DNA from: Micromonospora fulviviridis
GTDB taxonomy: Bacteria; Actinomycetota; Actinomycetes; Mycobacteriales; Micromonosporaceae
Direction of reading: 5' to 3'
Assembly (NCBI RefSeq): GCF_014648395.1
Contig: NZ_BMRA01000008.1
Span: 236,676-300,675 of the forward strand
DNA: 64,000 bases
Under the pieces are notes generated by a model. That model saw only the letters and a program-made list of their open reading frames with translations. It was not told where the DNA came from and made no database searches. This document shows, piece by piece, positions 25,191 through 34,328 of this stretch. Positions within the stretch are counted from its first letter, which is position 1, and each line of letters begins with the position of its first letter. The translations under genes were made by a program, and so were the position numbers.

Positions 25191-26825
25191 ATGGCTGTGG
25201 ACGTCACCACCACGGACGAATGGCAGGCCCTGCGCAAGCACGCCGAGGCGATGCGCGGCACGCACCTGCGGGAGCTGTTCGCCGCGGACGGGCAGCGGGG
25301 TGACCGGCTCACCGGCGAGGTCGCCGACCTGCACGTGGACTACAGCAAGAACCTCGTCACCGACGAGACGCTGAGCCTGCTGACCGCGCTCGCCGAGCGG
25401 GTCCGGCTGACCGACCGGATCGCCGCCATGTTCGCCGGGGAGCACATCAACTCCACCGAGGACCGGGCCGTGCTGCACACCGCCCTGCGGCTGCCCCGCG
25501 ACGCGTCGCTCACCGTGGACGGCCAGGACGTGGCCGCCGACGTGCACGCCGTGCTGGACCGGATGTCGGCCTTCGCCGAGCGGGTCCGCTCCGGCGCCTG
25601 GCGGGGCCACACCGGCGAGCGGATCAGCACCGTGGTCAACATCGGCATCGGCGGCTCCGACCTCGGGCCGGTGATGGCGTACGAGGCGCTGAAGGCGTAC
25701 CGGGACGCCGGGATCACCTGCCGGTTCGTGTCCAACATCGACCCGACCGACATCCACGACAAGACCACCGACCTGGACCCGGCCAGCACGCTGTTCGTGG
25801 TGGTCTCCAAGACCTTCTCCACCCAGGAGACGCTGGCCAACGCCGACCAGGCCCGGCGCTGGCTGCTGGCCGGGCTGGACGCCGACGACGACGCCGTGGC
25901 CCGGCACTTCGTCGCGGTCAGCACCAACGAGCAGCGGGTCCGCGACTTCGGCATCGACCCGGAGAACATGTTCGGCTTCTGGGACTGGGTGGGCGGGCGC
26001 TACTCGCTGCCCTCCGCGGTCGGGCTGTCGGTGATGCTGGCGGTCGGGCCGGCCCGGTTCCGGGAGCTGCTGGGCGGCTATCACGCCGTGGACGAGCACT
26101 TCCGGACCACGCCGGTGGCGCGGAACGTGCCGGCGCTGCTCGGCCTGCTCAACGTCTGGTACACCGACTTCCTCGGCGCGGAGACCCACGCGGTGCTGCC
26201 CTACTCGCAGTACCTGCACCGGTTCCCGGCCTACCTGCAGCAGCTCACCATGGAGAGCAACGGCAAGTCGGTGACGCGGGACGGCCGGCCGGTCACGTAC
26301 CCGACCGGGGAGATCTTCTGGGGCGAGCCGGGCACCAACGGGCAGCACGCCTTCTACCAGCTCATCCACCAGGGCACCCGGCTGATCCCGGCCGACTTCA
26401 TCGCGTTCAGCCAGCCCAACCACGACCTGGGCGACATGCACGACCTGTTCATGTCGAACTTCTTCGCGCAGACCGCGGCGCTGGCCTTCGGCCGCACGCG
26501 CGAGCAGGTCGAGGCGGAGGGCACCGCGGCGGAGGTGGTGCCGCACCGGGTCATGCCGGGTAACCACCCGACCACGTCGATCATCGCGCCGAAGCTGACC
26601 CCGACGACGCTGGGCCAGCTCATCGCCCTCTACGAGCACATCGTCTTCACCGAGGCCGCGGTCTGGGACATCAACGCCTTCGACCAGTGGGGCGTGGAGC
26701 TGGGCAAGGTGATGGCCAACCAGCTCGCGCCGAAGCTCACCGGGAGCGGGCCGGACCTCGGCGACGTGGACTCCTCCACCGCCGCGCTGATCCGCCGCTA
26801 CCGCCGGCAGCGCGGCCGGGACTGA
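25191..26825 (+). CDS. pgi: Glucose-6-phosphate isomerase
   Basis: This 544-residue enzyme interconverts glucose 6-phosphate and fructose 6-phosphate. Both family signatures are present: DWVGGRYSLPSAVGLSV (residues about 264-280) and, near the C-terminus, FDQWGVELGKVMANQLAPKL. The phosphate-binding GIGGSDLGP block is at about 156. I use ATG 25191, with GAGGAG upstream; the frame is open for two more kilobases upstream, but there it is the antisense of the ABC exporter. It is monocistronic and ends in a strong convergent terminator. The length is typical of the long (about 550 residue) bacterial/eukaryotic type. Confidence 0.96.
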   Translation: MAVDVTTTDEWQALRKHAEAMRGTHLRELFAADGQRGDRLTGEVADLHVDYSKNLVTDETLSLLTALAERVRLTDRIAAMFAGEHINSTEDRAVLHTALRLPRDASLTVDGQDVAADVHAVLDRMSAFAERVRSGAWRGHTGERISTVVNIGIGGSDLGPVMAYEALKAYRDAGITCRFVSNIDPTDIHDKTTDLDPASTLFVVVSKTFSTQETLANADQARRWLLAGLDADDDAVARHFVAVSTNEQRVRDFGIDPENMFGFWDWVGGRYSLPSAVGLSVMLAVGPARFRELLGGYHAVDEHFRTTPVARNVPALLGLLNVWYTDFLGAETHAVLPYSQYLHRFPAYLQQLTMESNGKSVTRDGRPVTYPTGEIFWGEPGTNGQHAFYQLIHQGTRLIPADFIAFSQPNHDLGDMHDLFMSNFFAQTAALAFGRTREQVEAEGTAAEVVPHRVMPGNHPTTSIIAPKLTPTTLGQLIALYEHIVFTEAAVWDINAFDQWGVELGKVMANQLAPKLTGSGPDLGDVDSSTAALIRRYRRQRGRD

Positions 26826-26830
26826 CGTAC

Positions 26831-26870
26831 GCCCGCGGCCTCCGGCCCGAGGTGGTCGGAGGCCGCGGGC
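26831..26870. terminator. Bidirectional terminator between pgi and the Phd-like gene
   Basis: A perfect 14-pair GC stem (GCCCGCGGCCTCCG and its complement) with a 12-base loop starts five bases after the pgi stop and ends just before the stop of the convergent gene. Confidence 0.8.
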
Positions 26871-26871
26871 G

Positions 26872-27288
26872 TCAGCCGCGGAGCAGGTCGGCGTGGGCGG
26901 CGCGGAGCCGGGCGAGCGCCGGGTCGCCGGCCGGGGCGCGGCGGTCCAGCTCGGCCCAGACCTCGGCGAGGGCGTCGGTGAGCGCGCGCAGCTCGGCGGC
27001 GTGCCGCCGGCTGCTCTGCCGGTGCAGCTCCTCCAGCCGCCGGGACCAGCCGGCGCTGATGGCGGCGATCCGGTCGGCGTCGGCCCGGGCCTGCGCCGCG
27101 GTGCGCGCCGCTGCGGCGGGCACGATCGCGGCGACCGGGCGCGGATCGCCGTCGCGGGTGACGACGGTGACGGTGTCGGTCAGCTCGGCGAGGGAGACGA
27201 GCTGGGTGAGCCGGGTGCGGACCTCGCGCAGCGGCAGGGCGCGCGGCTGGGGGGACCGGTCGGCCAGTGCGGGGACAGCCATGGACAC
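26872..27288 (-). CDS. Phd/YefM antitoxin-like protein
   Basis: This is a 138-residue protein. The N-terminal half (PLREVRTRLTQLVSLAELTD, TVTVVTRDGDPRPVAAIVP) matches the Phd/YefM DNA-binding antitoxin fold. The C-terminal 70 residues are Ala/Arg/Glu-rich helix, possibly coiled. No toxin gene (PIN, RelE, Doc) is adjacent on either strand. It may be an orphan antitoxin or simply a regulator. The start is GTG 27288 or ATG 27282; no ribosome-binding site is seen, so a leaderless transcript is likely. Confidence 0.75.
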   Translation of the reverse strand: MSMAVPALADRSPQPRALPLREVRTRLTQLVSLAELTDTVTVVTRDGDPRPVAAIVPAAAARTAAQARADADRIAAISAGWSRRLEELHRQSSRRHAAELRALTDALAEVWAELDRRAPAGDPALARLRAAHADLLRG

Positions 27289-27337
27289 ATATTGACGTCC
27301 GGGTACGACAGAACCGCGCCGGGTGACCGGCCCGGGG

Positions 27338-27886
27338 TCAGCCGGCGGCCGTCCACTCCGGCGCCAGCACCGACCAGACCTCCATGTCGGCCCGGCCCTC
27401 CGGCGCGGCGGCGGCCCCGCGCAGCACCCCGTCGCGGCTCATGCCGAGCCGCCGGGCGACCGCGATGCTGCGGTCGTTGCCGGCCTTGGTGACCCACTCG
27501 ACGCGGTGGATGCCGCGCTCCCGGACCGCCCAGTCGATGATGACGCGGGCCGCGCGGGTGACCAGGCCCTGCCCCTCGGCGCCCTGCTCCAGCCAGCAGC
27601 CGGCCTCGCAGACCCCGGTGGTGGTGCTGAGCGAGACGAAGAGCACCCCGCCGACCAGGGTGCCGCGCTGCCAGATGCCCCAGATCCCGCCGTCGTCGCG
27701 GGCCCACCGGTCGGCGTAGTTCTGCAGGACCCGGCGGGCGGACTCGGCGTCGGTGGCCACGAAGGAGGCGCCCACCCAGGGGGCGATGTGCTCCCGGCAG
27801 CGGTCGAGGTTGGCGAGGAACTCGTCGGCGTGCCACGGCATCAGCTGTCGCAGCTCGGCGTCGTCGGTCAGCGGAAGGGTGAACAT
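27338..27886 (-). CDS. GNAT family N-acetyltransferase (RimJ/RimL type)
   Basis: This is a 182-residue acetyltransferase. The sequence has the RimJ/L-like course: DDAELRQLMPWHADEFLANL at the N-terminus, GIWQRGTLVGGVLFVSL in the central sheet, GQGLVTRAARVIIDWAV in the acetyl-CoA loop, and AGNDRSIAVARRLGMSRDGV at the C-terminus. The acceptor may be a protein N-terminus or a small molecule. A TAGGTT box about seven bases before the ATG suggests a leaderless or near-leaderless mRNA. Confidence 0.9.
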   Translation of the reverse strand: MFTLPLTDDAELRQLMPWHADEFLANLDRCREHIAPWVGASFVATDAESARRVLQNYADRWARDDGGIWGIWQRGTLVGGVLFVSLSTTTGVCEAGCWLEQGAEGQGLVTRAARVIIDWAVRERGIHRVEWVTKAGNDRSIAVARRLGMSRDGVLRGAAAAPEGRADMEVWSVLAPEWTAAG

Positions 27887-28072
27887 CCCCGCAACCTAGT
27901 GCGATCGCCGGTGGCGCCGCACCGGAATTGCGGGCCGCCCGTCAGCGGGCCACGAGCCGGACCTCCCGGGTGGTGACGGTCCGGTGTTGGGGCGTGACGT
28001 CTCCGCCGTTCGGGACGCTGCGATCCACTCCCCGGGACCGGGATGTCGGTCGGTCTCTCTACCGTGTGCGCC

Positions 28073-29407
28073 GTGAACGCCGTCCAGACGTACCGATACC
28101 TCCAGCCGTCCGCGCTGGGCGCCGCCGGTCTCGACCTCCAGACCTGCGGTGGCCCGGCGGCGAATCCGCGGTTCTTCTCCGGGTTCCTCACCACCCCCGC
28201 GGCTGCGGCCGCCGGCCTGCTGGCCGTCGCCGAGGTGGCCCGCACCCGCTATCACCAGCCGGTCAGCCCGGCCAGCCTGGACCCGGTGGTGACCGGCAGC
28301 CGCGACCGGCTGCGCTTCGAGTCCTTCTCCGGCTGCTGCGGCGTGTACGCCCGCATGGACGTGCTGCCGGCCGGCTTCGACGGCGAGATCGTCGGGCACG
28401 GCACCACCAACGTGGACGTGAACCCGCCGTTGCGGGAGGCACTGGCCCGGGTCGGCGGGCTCGAACCGCTGCACGCCGCCGTGGGCCCGGACGACCTGAC
28501 CGTCTCCACGATGGACGGCGCGGTGGTGGAGAAGAAGGTCCCGCTGCCGGGTCGCTGGCTGCGCGGCTTCGCGGAGGTGCAGGTGCTCACCGCGGGGTTC
28601 GAGCCGCGCGCCGAGATCCCGGCCGTGGAGGCCGCCGCCTTCCTGCGCCGGCTGCCCGGCGGCACCGACCGCTCGGTGCTCTGGGCGGTGCCCGCCGGGC
28701 GGACGCTCCGGCTCACCTCGCGGCCCGTCCCGGGCGCCGTCTGCCTGGCCGGCGCGGGCCGGCTCGCGGCGCTGCGCGGACTGCTCCGGCATGCGCGGGT
28801 CCTGCGGGTGTACGGGCCGGCCGTGCGGCCCGGCTCGCCGGCCGTGCCGAGCACCTGGGAACTCGACACCGGGGCGCTGCGACTGTCGCTGACCTGCTCC
28901 CCCGAGCCCTACCGGGGCTTCTCCGGTGAGGGGGCGGCCCTGCTCGCGCTCGCCGGTGACGAGGTGGTCGACGACGCCGAGCTGGTCGCGGCGCTGCTCT
29001 CCTGGGACCCGACGATCGACGTCGCCGCCCTCGCCGATGCGGCAGCGCTGCCCGACGACCGGGTCCGCGCGGCGCTGGCCCAGCTCGGCACCGCCGGGCG
29101 GGTCGGCTACGACGTGGCGGACGCCGGTTACTTCCACCGCGTCATGCCCTACGACGCGGGCCGGGCCGAGCGGGACAACCCCCGCCTGGTCGGTGCCCGG
29201 GTGCTGGTCGAGCGGGGCGCCGTCGTCCGGGAGGGCGAGCACGCCACGGTCGGCAGCGACGATGAGGTCTACCGGGTGCGCCGGCTGCCCGACGGCGGGT
29301 ACGCCTGCACCTGCCGCTGGTGGGCACGGCACCGCGGGGAGCGCGGGCCGTGCAAGCACGCCCTGGCCGTGTCGATGGTCGCGGCGCCGGCAGAGGTGGG
29401 GGCGTGA
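28073..29407 (+). CDS. SWIM zinc finger protein
   Basis: This is a 444-residue protein. The C-terminal SWIM motif is CTCRWWARHRGERGPCKH (CxC...CxH, about residues 417-434), a zinc module that binds DNA or protein. The first 400 residues have no domain I can name. I start at GTG 28073 (NAVQTYRYLQPSALG follows), although ATG 28043 is in frame. The stop overlaps the next gene by 4 bases (GTGA), so the two proteins very probably act together. Confidence 0.85.
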   Translation: MNAVQTYRYLQPSALGAAGLDLQTCGGPAANPRFFSGFLTTPAAAAAGLLAVAEVARTRYHQPVSPASLDPVVTGSRDRLRFESFSGCCGVYARMDVLPAGFDGEIVGHGTTNVDVNPPLREALARVGGLEPLHAAVGPDDLTVSTMDGAVVEKKVPLPGRWLRGFAEVQVLTAGFEPRAEIPAVEAAAFLRRLPGGTDRSVLWAVPAGRTLRLTSRPVPGAVCLAGAGRLAALRGLLRHARVLRVYGPAVRPGSPAVPSTWELDTGALRLSLTCSPEPYRGFSGEGAALLALAGDEVVDDAELVAALLSWDPTIDVAALADAAALPDDRVRAALAQLGTAGRVGYDVADAGYFHRVMPYDAGRAERDNPRLVGARVLVERGAVVREGEHATVGSDDEVYRVRRLPDGGYACTCRWWARHRGERGPCKHALAVSMVAAPAEVGA

Positions 29408-31947
29408 CCGACTTCTTCGAATCCCTGATCCGGGGCGACGTGACCGCCGTCCGGTCGGTGCTGCACGCGCTTGACGAGCCGGCCCGCCGGGCGCTCGGCG
29501 AGGAACTGGTCGCCCACGTCCGGCGGCGGCGCGACAACTGGTGGTGGGGGAAGGAGGCGACCGCGCTGGCGGTGGCCGCGGTCGGCACGCAGAGCACCGC
29601 GACCAAGGCCGCGGCGCTGCTCGGCCGGCGGTCGGTGTGGCTGCGGGACGCCGACCCGGAGCCGGTGGTCGCCGCGGCGCGGCAGCGGGGCGTGACCTGG
29701 CTGGCGGACCTGGCGTACCGGCTGGCCGAGCGGATGCGCCGGGGCGAGCCGTGGGAGGGCTGGCACTTCACGGCGGCGCTGCTGCGGGCGGAGCAGGCAC
29801 CACCGCCGACGGGGGACGCGTTCGTCGCCGGCTGGGCCAACGCGATGTGGTGGCAGCCGCTGCACGGCCGGCAGCAGCAGCCGCTGCTCGACCGGCTGCG
29901 CCACGATCCGTTCCTGGACGCGTTGCTGCCCCGGCTGTTCGAGGTGGACGGGGTCGGCGCCGACCTGTCTGTCGGCGGTGACGGGCAGGCGGTGCCCCGC
30001 GCGCTGGTCGCGCTCGCGGCGGAGGGCCGGCTCGACCGGGTCACCCTGTTGGACGGGGTCCTCGGGCGGCTGCTGCGCGGGGACCGGGCGGCCGCGCTGC
30101 GCCCGTTCCTCGCCCTGCACGACCTGCTGGCACCGACGCCGGATGAGGTCGCGGCGCGGGCGGGCGCGTACCTGAGGTTGCTCGCCGACGCGCCCGGCCC
30201 GGTCGCCACGACGGCGCAGCGGGCGCTGCGCGGGCTCGGCGACGCCGTGGAGCTGGAGGCCCTGGCGGACGCCGCGCGGGCGGTGCTGACCCGGCCCGAG
30301 AAGGGCCTGGTGCGGGCACAGCTGTCCTGGTTGGACGCGCTCGCCCGGCAGCGCCCGGACCGGGCGGCCGAGATTGCGACGGTCCTCGCGGCGGGGGCCG
30401 ACCACCCGTCGGCGGACCTCCGGGACCGCGCGGTGGCGCTGGCGGAACGCCACGGGCACCGGCCCGTCCGGTCCGCCGCCGTGACGGTGGTCGGCGACGA
30501 GCTGCCACCCCCGTCGCCGGCGGCCGCCGCCCTGCCCCCGATCACCGAGGTCGACGAGCTGGTCGAGGAGGTGTCGGCGCTGATCGGCCGGGGTTGGCCG
30601 GCGTCGGCGCTCGAGCGGGTCCTCGACGGCCTGGTCCGGCTGGGCAGCACCGACCGGGAACGGCTCCAGGCGGCCCTGTCGCCGGTGTTGCGCCGCCAGC
30701 AGGTCGGGGCCTACGACCACCCGTGGGCGGTGTTCAACGTGCCGGTCCAGCTGCACGGGGTCCTGCTGGCCGCCGCCGCGGCCGACGAGGCGGCCACCCG
30801 CCGGGACCAGTGGGTCGCGATCCTCAGCGAGTCGCTGACGCGCAAGCTGCGCCCGTTCTGGCGCCGTCGCGCCGTCGAGGCACCGCGCCGGTCCGCCCTC
30901 ACGCTGGTCTACTGCTCCCGGCTCGCCGAGATCGGCCAGCGGTTGGACGGGCGGGACGACCCGGGGCTGCTGGCCGCGCCGACCTCGGCCACCGGCGCCG
31001 TCGACCCGACCGCGCTCTACGAGCGGCTGGCCGCCCTCGGCGACCGCCCGGTGTGGCGGTGGGATCTGGCGCAGGCGCTGCTGCGGCTGCCCGCCGGCGT
31101 GGACGAGGCGCTCGCGGCGAAGGCGGCGGCGCTCGGCACGACCGCCGGCGACGAGCTCGCCGGCTGGCTGCGCGGGGACGCCCTGCCCGCGCCGGTCCAG
31201 CGGGTCGTGACGGCCGGCCGGCGGGACCGGGTGGGCGGCTACGACTACGGCTACGACCGGCTGCCCGTTCGACGCACCGTGGTGGCGAGCGCCCCGCCCG
31301 AGGGTGCGGCGGACCCTCTCGGGCTGCTCACCGTGCCGGCGCAGCTGGTCGGCCGCGGGCACGGCTCCTGGACCGACCTGTGGCCGGCGCTGCTGCCTGG
31401 GCACCGGGGCCTGGTCGCCGCGCACCTGCTGCCCGGGATCGCCCGGGCCGCGCAGGAGGACGTCCGGGAGGCCGCCACGGTCCTGCCGGCACTGGCCGAG
31501 TGCGCCGGCCCGGGCGGCCCGGCGCTCGACCTGGCGCTGGCCTACGGGCTGTGCGCCCGCCACGAGGTGGACCGGGTCGCCGCGCTCGACGCCCTGCTGA
31601 CGCTGGCGGCCGCCGGTGACCTGGATGCGCCGGCCGTGGGCGCGCACCTGGGCGCGCTGGCCGCGGACGGCCAGGTGACGCTGTCCCGGGCGGCGACCCC
31701 GCTGCGGGACGCGGTCGCGGCCGGCGCCCCGCTGAGCACCTGGCGCCTGCTCGCCCGGGCCCTCCCGGCGCTGCTGGCCGCGCCGGCGCCGCCCCGGGGG
31801 ACCCCCGACCTGCTCACCCTCGCCGCCGAGACGGCCCGGGCGACCGGGGTACCGATCGAGGTGCCGGGCCTGGCCGACGTGGTGGCCCGGGGCGGTGGCA
31901 GCCGCCTCGTGACCGAGGCCCGCCGGCTCGCCGCCGCACTGGCCTGA
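29404..31947 (+). CDS. DUF6493 family large helical-repeat protein
   Basis: This is an 847-residue protein starting at a GTG that overlaps the stop of the SWIM gene. It is rich in Ala, Leu, Arg and Trp and appears all-helical, like HEAT-type repeats; blocks such as LAALAAEGRLDRVTLLDGVL and FLALHDLLAPTPDEVAARAG recall DUF6493. No catalytic motif is seen. In other bacteria SWIM proteins of this sort occur beside MoxR-type ATPases and VWA proteins; neither is present here. The function is unknown. Confidence 0.82.
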   Translation: MTDFFESLIRGDVTAVRSVLHALDEPARRALGEELVAHVRRRRDNWWWGKEATALAVAAVGTQSTATKAAALLGRRSVWLRDADPEPVVAAARQRGVTWLADLAYRLAERMRRGEPWEGWHFTAALLRAEQAPPPTGDAFVAGWANAMWWQPLHGRQQQPLLDRLRHDPFLDALLPRLFEVDGVGADLSVGGDGQAVPRALVALAAEGRLDRVTLLDGVLGRLLRGDRAAALRPFLALHDLLAPTPDEVAARAGAYLRLLADAPGPVATTAQRALRGLGDAVELEALADAARAVLTRPEKGLVRAQLSWLDALARQRPDRAAEIATVLAAGADHPSADLRDRAVALAERHGHRPVRSAAVTVVGDELPPPSPAAAALPPITEVDELVEEVSALIGRGWPASALERVLDGLVRLGSTDRERLQAALSPVLRRQQVGAYDHPWAVFNVPVQLHGVLLAAAAADEAATRRDQWVAILSESLTRKLRPFWRRRAVEAPRRSALTLVYCSRLAEIGQRLDGRDDPGLLAAPTSATGAVDPTALYERLAALGDRPVWRWDLAQALLRLPAGVDEALAAKAAALGTTAGDELAGWLRGDALPAPVQRVVTAGRRDRVGGYDYGYDRLPVRRTVVASAPPEGAADPLGLLTVPAQLVGRGHGSWTDLWPALLPGHRGLVAAHLLPGIARAAQEDVREAATVLPALAECAGPGGPALDLALAYGLCARHEVDRVAALDALLTLAAAGDLDAPAVGAHLGALAADGQVTLSRAATPLRDAVAAGAPLSTWRLLARALPALLAAPAPPRGTPDLLTLAAETARATGVPIEVPGLADVVARGGGSRLVTEARRLAAALA

Positions 31948-31960
31948 CAGGGCGGTGGAT

Positions 31961-31988
31961 CGGGCCGGCCCCGGGGCGGGCCGGCCCG
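31961..31988. terminator. Bidirectional terminator after the DUF6493 gene
   Basis: Perfect 11-pair arms (CGGGCCGGCCC and its complement) with a six-base loop lie between two convergent genes. Confidence 0.65.
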
Positions 31989-31998
31989 GTCGATCAGG

Positions 31999-33720
31999 TC
32001 AGGGGTGCATCTCGTACGCGCCGGCGAGGGCGACCACCCGCTGCCACACCCGGGCGGCGCGGTCGGCGTCGACGACGGGGCGCCGGAGGTGGGCGAGCGC
32101 CCAGGCGGCCTGCGCCTCGGTGGTGGCCGCCTTGCCGTGCAGTTCGGTGGCGTACCCGGAGAAGTCCCGGACCAGCAGGTCGAAGATCTCGTCCAGCAGG
32201 TCGGCGTCGAGCCCGGTCAGCTCGGCCTGCTCCAGGATCAGCTGGCCGTAGACGACCAGGGCGAAGAGCTGGCCGACGGTGAGCAGGAAGTCCAGGTCCC
32301 GCTGCTGGGCCTCGTCCGGGGCGTGCGCGGCGAGCAGGGCGGTCAGCCCGTCGGCCTGCTCGCGGAACCGGGCCACGTTGGGCAGGTGGGCGTGCGCGTC
32401 GTACGCGGCGCGCCAGTCGTGGAAGCGGATCGCGCCGAGGCCGCGGGCCGGCCCCTGCCGGAAGAGGAACTCGTCGTCGGCCGGGTCCTGCCGGGTCGGC
32501 ACGGGCGGGTGCTCGGCCGGCCGGAACAGGTAGTTGGGCATGAACTTGAGGATCAGCGCCAGGTTGACGTGCACCGTCCCCTCCAGCTTCGGCAGGCCGC
32601 GGATGTCCTTGGCGGCCTTGTCGAAGTAGGTGTCGGCCTCGAAGCCCTTGGCGGCGATCACGTCCCAGAGCAGGTCGATCACCTTCTCGCCCTCGGTGGT
32701 GACCTTCATCTTGGTCATCGGGTTGAACAGCAGGTACCGCCGGTCGTCCGGGCCGGCCGAGCGGAAGTAGTCCACCGCCCGGTCGCTGAACAGCTTCATG
32801 GCCACCAGGCGGGCGTACGCGTCGGTCAGCTCGCGGCGGACGTGCGGGAAGTCGGTGACCCGCCGGCCGTAGAGGATCCGCTGGTGGGCGTGGGTGACCG
32901 CCTCGTACATGGCGTGCTCGCAGATGCCGATGGAGGCGGTGCAGAGGTTGAACTTGCCGACGTTGACGGTGTTGAGCGCGGCGTCGAAGGCGGCCGGGCC
33001 GGTGTGCAGCACGTCCTCGGCGCGCACCGGGTAGTCCTCCAGGCGGAACTCGCTGACGTACATCTGCGCGTTGACCACGTTGCGGACCAGCCGGTACGCC
33101 GGGTGCCGGCTGTCGGCGGCGAAGAAGACGTACCCCTCGGGGCCCTCGACGTCGGCGCGGCGGCCGAAGACGGAGACCAGACCGGCGACGTTGCCGTTGC
33201 CGATGTAGTACTTGCCGCCGGTGGCCCGGAAGCCGCCCTCCCCGTCGGGGGTGAGCAGCAGGTCGGTGGAGTAGATGTCGGCGCCGTGCGGCCGCTCGGA
33301 GAGGCCGAACGCCATGACGTGCCCCTCGTCGAGCAGCGCGGCGGCGCGGGCCCGGGCGGCCGCGTTGCCGCTCTGCCAGACCGGCCCGAGGCCGAGCACG
33401 GTGACCTGCCAGGTGTACCAGTAGCCGAGGCCGTAGAAGCCGAGGATCTCGCTGAGCGCCGCGTTGCGGGCGGTGTCCCAGCGCTTGTCCGGGTCGCCGC
33501 CGCCGTCGGCGGCCGGGGTGAGGAAGGTGGCGAAGAGCCCCTCCTTGGCGGCGAAGGCCAGGAAGTCGGCGTACCACTCGTGGTGGTTGTAGCTGTCCAC
33601 CAGGGCCTGCTTGCCGCGGGACTCGAACCAGTCGATGGTGGCGCGCAGCAGCCGCCGGGAGGTCTCGTCGAGGTGGGCCGGGTCGTAGCGGTGGGGGTGG
33701 AACAGCAGCGGGTCGGTCAC
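31999..33720 (-). CDS. Acyl-CoA dehydrogenase family protein
   Basis: This is a 573-residue flavoprotein, longer than the usual 380-residue acyl-CoA dehydrogenases. It has the expected middle region (LDEGHVMAFGLSERPHGAD and a beta-domain) and a C-terminal helical part (FNLCTASIGICEHAMYEAV, GRRVTDFPHVRRELTDAYAR). It resembles the large actinobacterial class akin to acyl-CoA oxidases. The GTG start overlaps the stop of the PadR gene (GTGA), so expression depends on that regulator. The substrate is unknown. Confidence 0.88.
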   Translation of the reverse strand: MTDPLLFHPHRYDPAHLDETSRRLLRATIDWFESRGKQALVDSYNHHEWYADFLAFAAKEGLFATFLTPAADGGGDPDKRWDTARNAALSEILGFYGLGYWYTWQVTVLGLGPVWQSGNAAARARAAALLDEGHVMAFGLSERPHGADIYSTDLLLTPDGEGGFRATGGKYYIGNGNVAGLVSVFGRRADVEGPEGYVFFAADSRHPAYRLVRNVVNAQMYVSEFRLEDYPVRAEDVLHTGPAAFDAALNTVNVGKFNLCTASIGICEHAMYEAVTHAHQRILYGRRVTDFPHVRRELTDAYARLVAMKLFSDRAVDYFRSAGPDDRRYLLFNPMTKMKVTTEGEKVIDLLWDVIAAKGFEADTYFDKAAKDIRGLPKLEGTVHVNLALILKFMPNYLFRPAEHPPVPTRQDPADDEFLFRQGPARGLGAIRFHDWRAAYDAHAHLPNVARFREQADGLTALLAAHAPDEAQQRDLDFLLTVGQLFALVVYGQLILEQAELTGLDADLLDEIFDLLVRDFSGYATELHGKAATTEAQAAWALAHLRRPVVDADRAARVWQRVVALAGAYEMHP

Positions 33721-34289
33721 GCCGGTCGCCTTTCTGCGGAGGGGTCGAGGTCGCGGAGGGTGTCGAGGACGTCGTCGAGCCACGCCAGCACCATCCGCTC
33801 GTACGCGATGCCGCCCCGCAGCACGACGTGCTGGAGCGCCGTGCGGGCGTCCCGGGCGGCGGGGTCGGGGAAGTCGCGGCGCTCGCCGGCCAGGTAGCCG
33901 GCGAGGGTGGCCTCGTGGTCGGCGCGGTAGCGCTCGACCTCGGCGACCAGGGTGGCGCGGCCGGCCGCGTCGTCGAACGCGGCGCCGCGGATCTTGACGG
34001 CCAGCTCGTGCCGGACCGCCTCCGGCTGCACGGGGGCGCGCAGCCAGGTGACCAGGGCGGAGCGCCCGGTGGGGGTGACCGACCAGATCTTCTTGTCCGG
34101 CAGCCCCTCCTGGCCGATCTCCTCGGCGGTGAGCCAGTGGTCGCTCTCCATCCGCTTGAGCACCCGGTAGATCTGCTGGTGGGTGGCGGTCCAGAAGCGG
34201 CCGATCGAGCGGTCGAAGCGCCGCGCCAGCTCGTAGCCGGAGGCGGGCTGCTCCAGGAGCGAGACGAGGATGGCGTGCTCCAGCGACAT
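33717..34289 (-). CDS. PadR family transcriptional regulator
   Basis: This is a 190-residue PadR regulator. The winged helix spans about residues 1-80 (SLEHAILVSLLEQPASGYEL, IYRVLKRMESDHWL, KKIWSVTPTGRSAL), and a C-terminal helical dimerisation domain of the Vir/PadR_C type follows. I use ATG 34289 because homologues begin MSLEHA; ATG 34298 is possible. A perfect palindrome lies immediately upstream. It is the first gene of an operon with the acyl-CoA dehydrogenase, so it likely represses both until an acid or phenolic effector binds. Confidence 0.9.
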   Translation of the reverse strand: MSLEHAILVSLLEQPASGYELARRFDRSIGRFWTATHQQIYRVLKRMESDHWLTAEEIGQEGLPDKKIWSVTPTGRSALVTWLRAPVQPEAVRHELAVKIRGAAFDDAAGRATLVAEVERYRADHEATLAGYLAGERRDFPDPAARDARTALQHVVLRGGIAYERMVLAWLDDVLDTLRDLDPSAERRPA

Positions 34290-34299
34290 GCCGGCCATC

Positions 34300-34325
34300 T
34301 TGCTATGCAACTCGTTGCATAGCAA
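34300..34325. promoter_or_regulatory. PadR operator (perfect palindrome)
   Basis: TTGCTATGCAAC, two bases TC, then the exact complement form a 26-base perfect palindrome ten bases before the padR-type start codon. ATGCAAC/GTTGCAT half-sites suit a PadR dimer, so it is the probable autoregulatory operator. Confidence 0.75.
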
Positions 34326-34328
34326 GAG

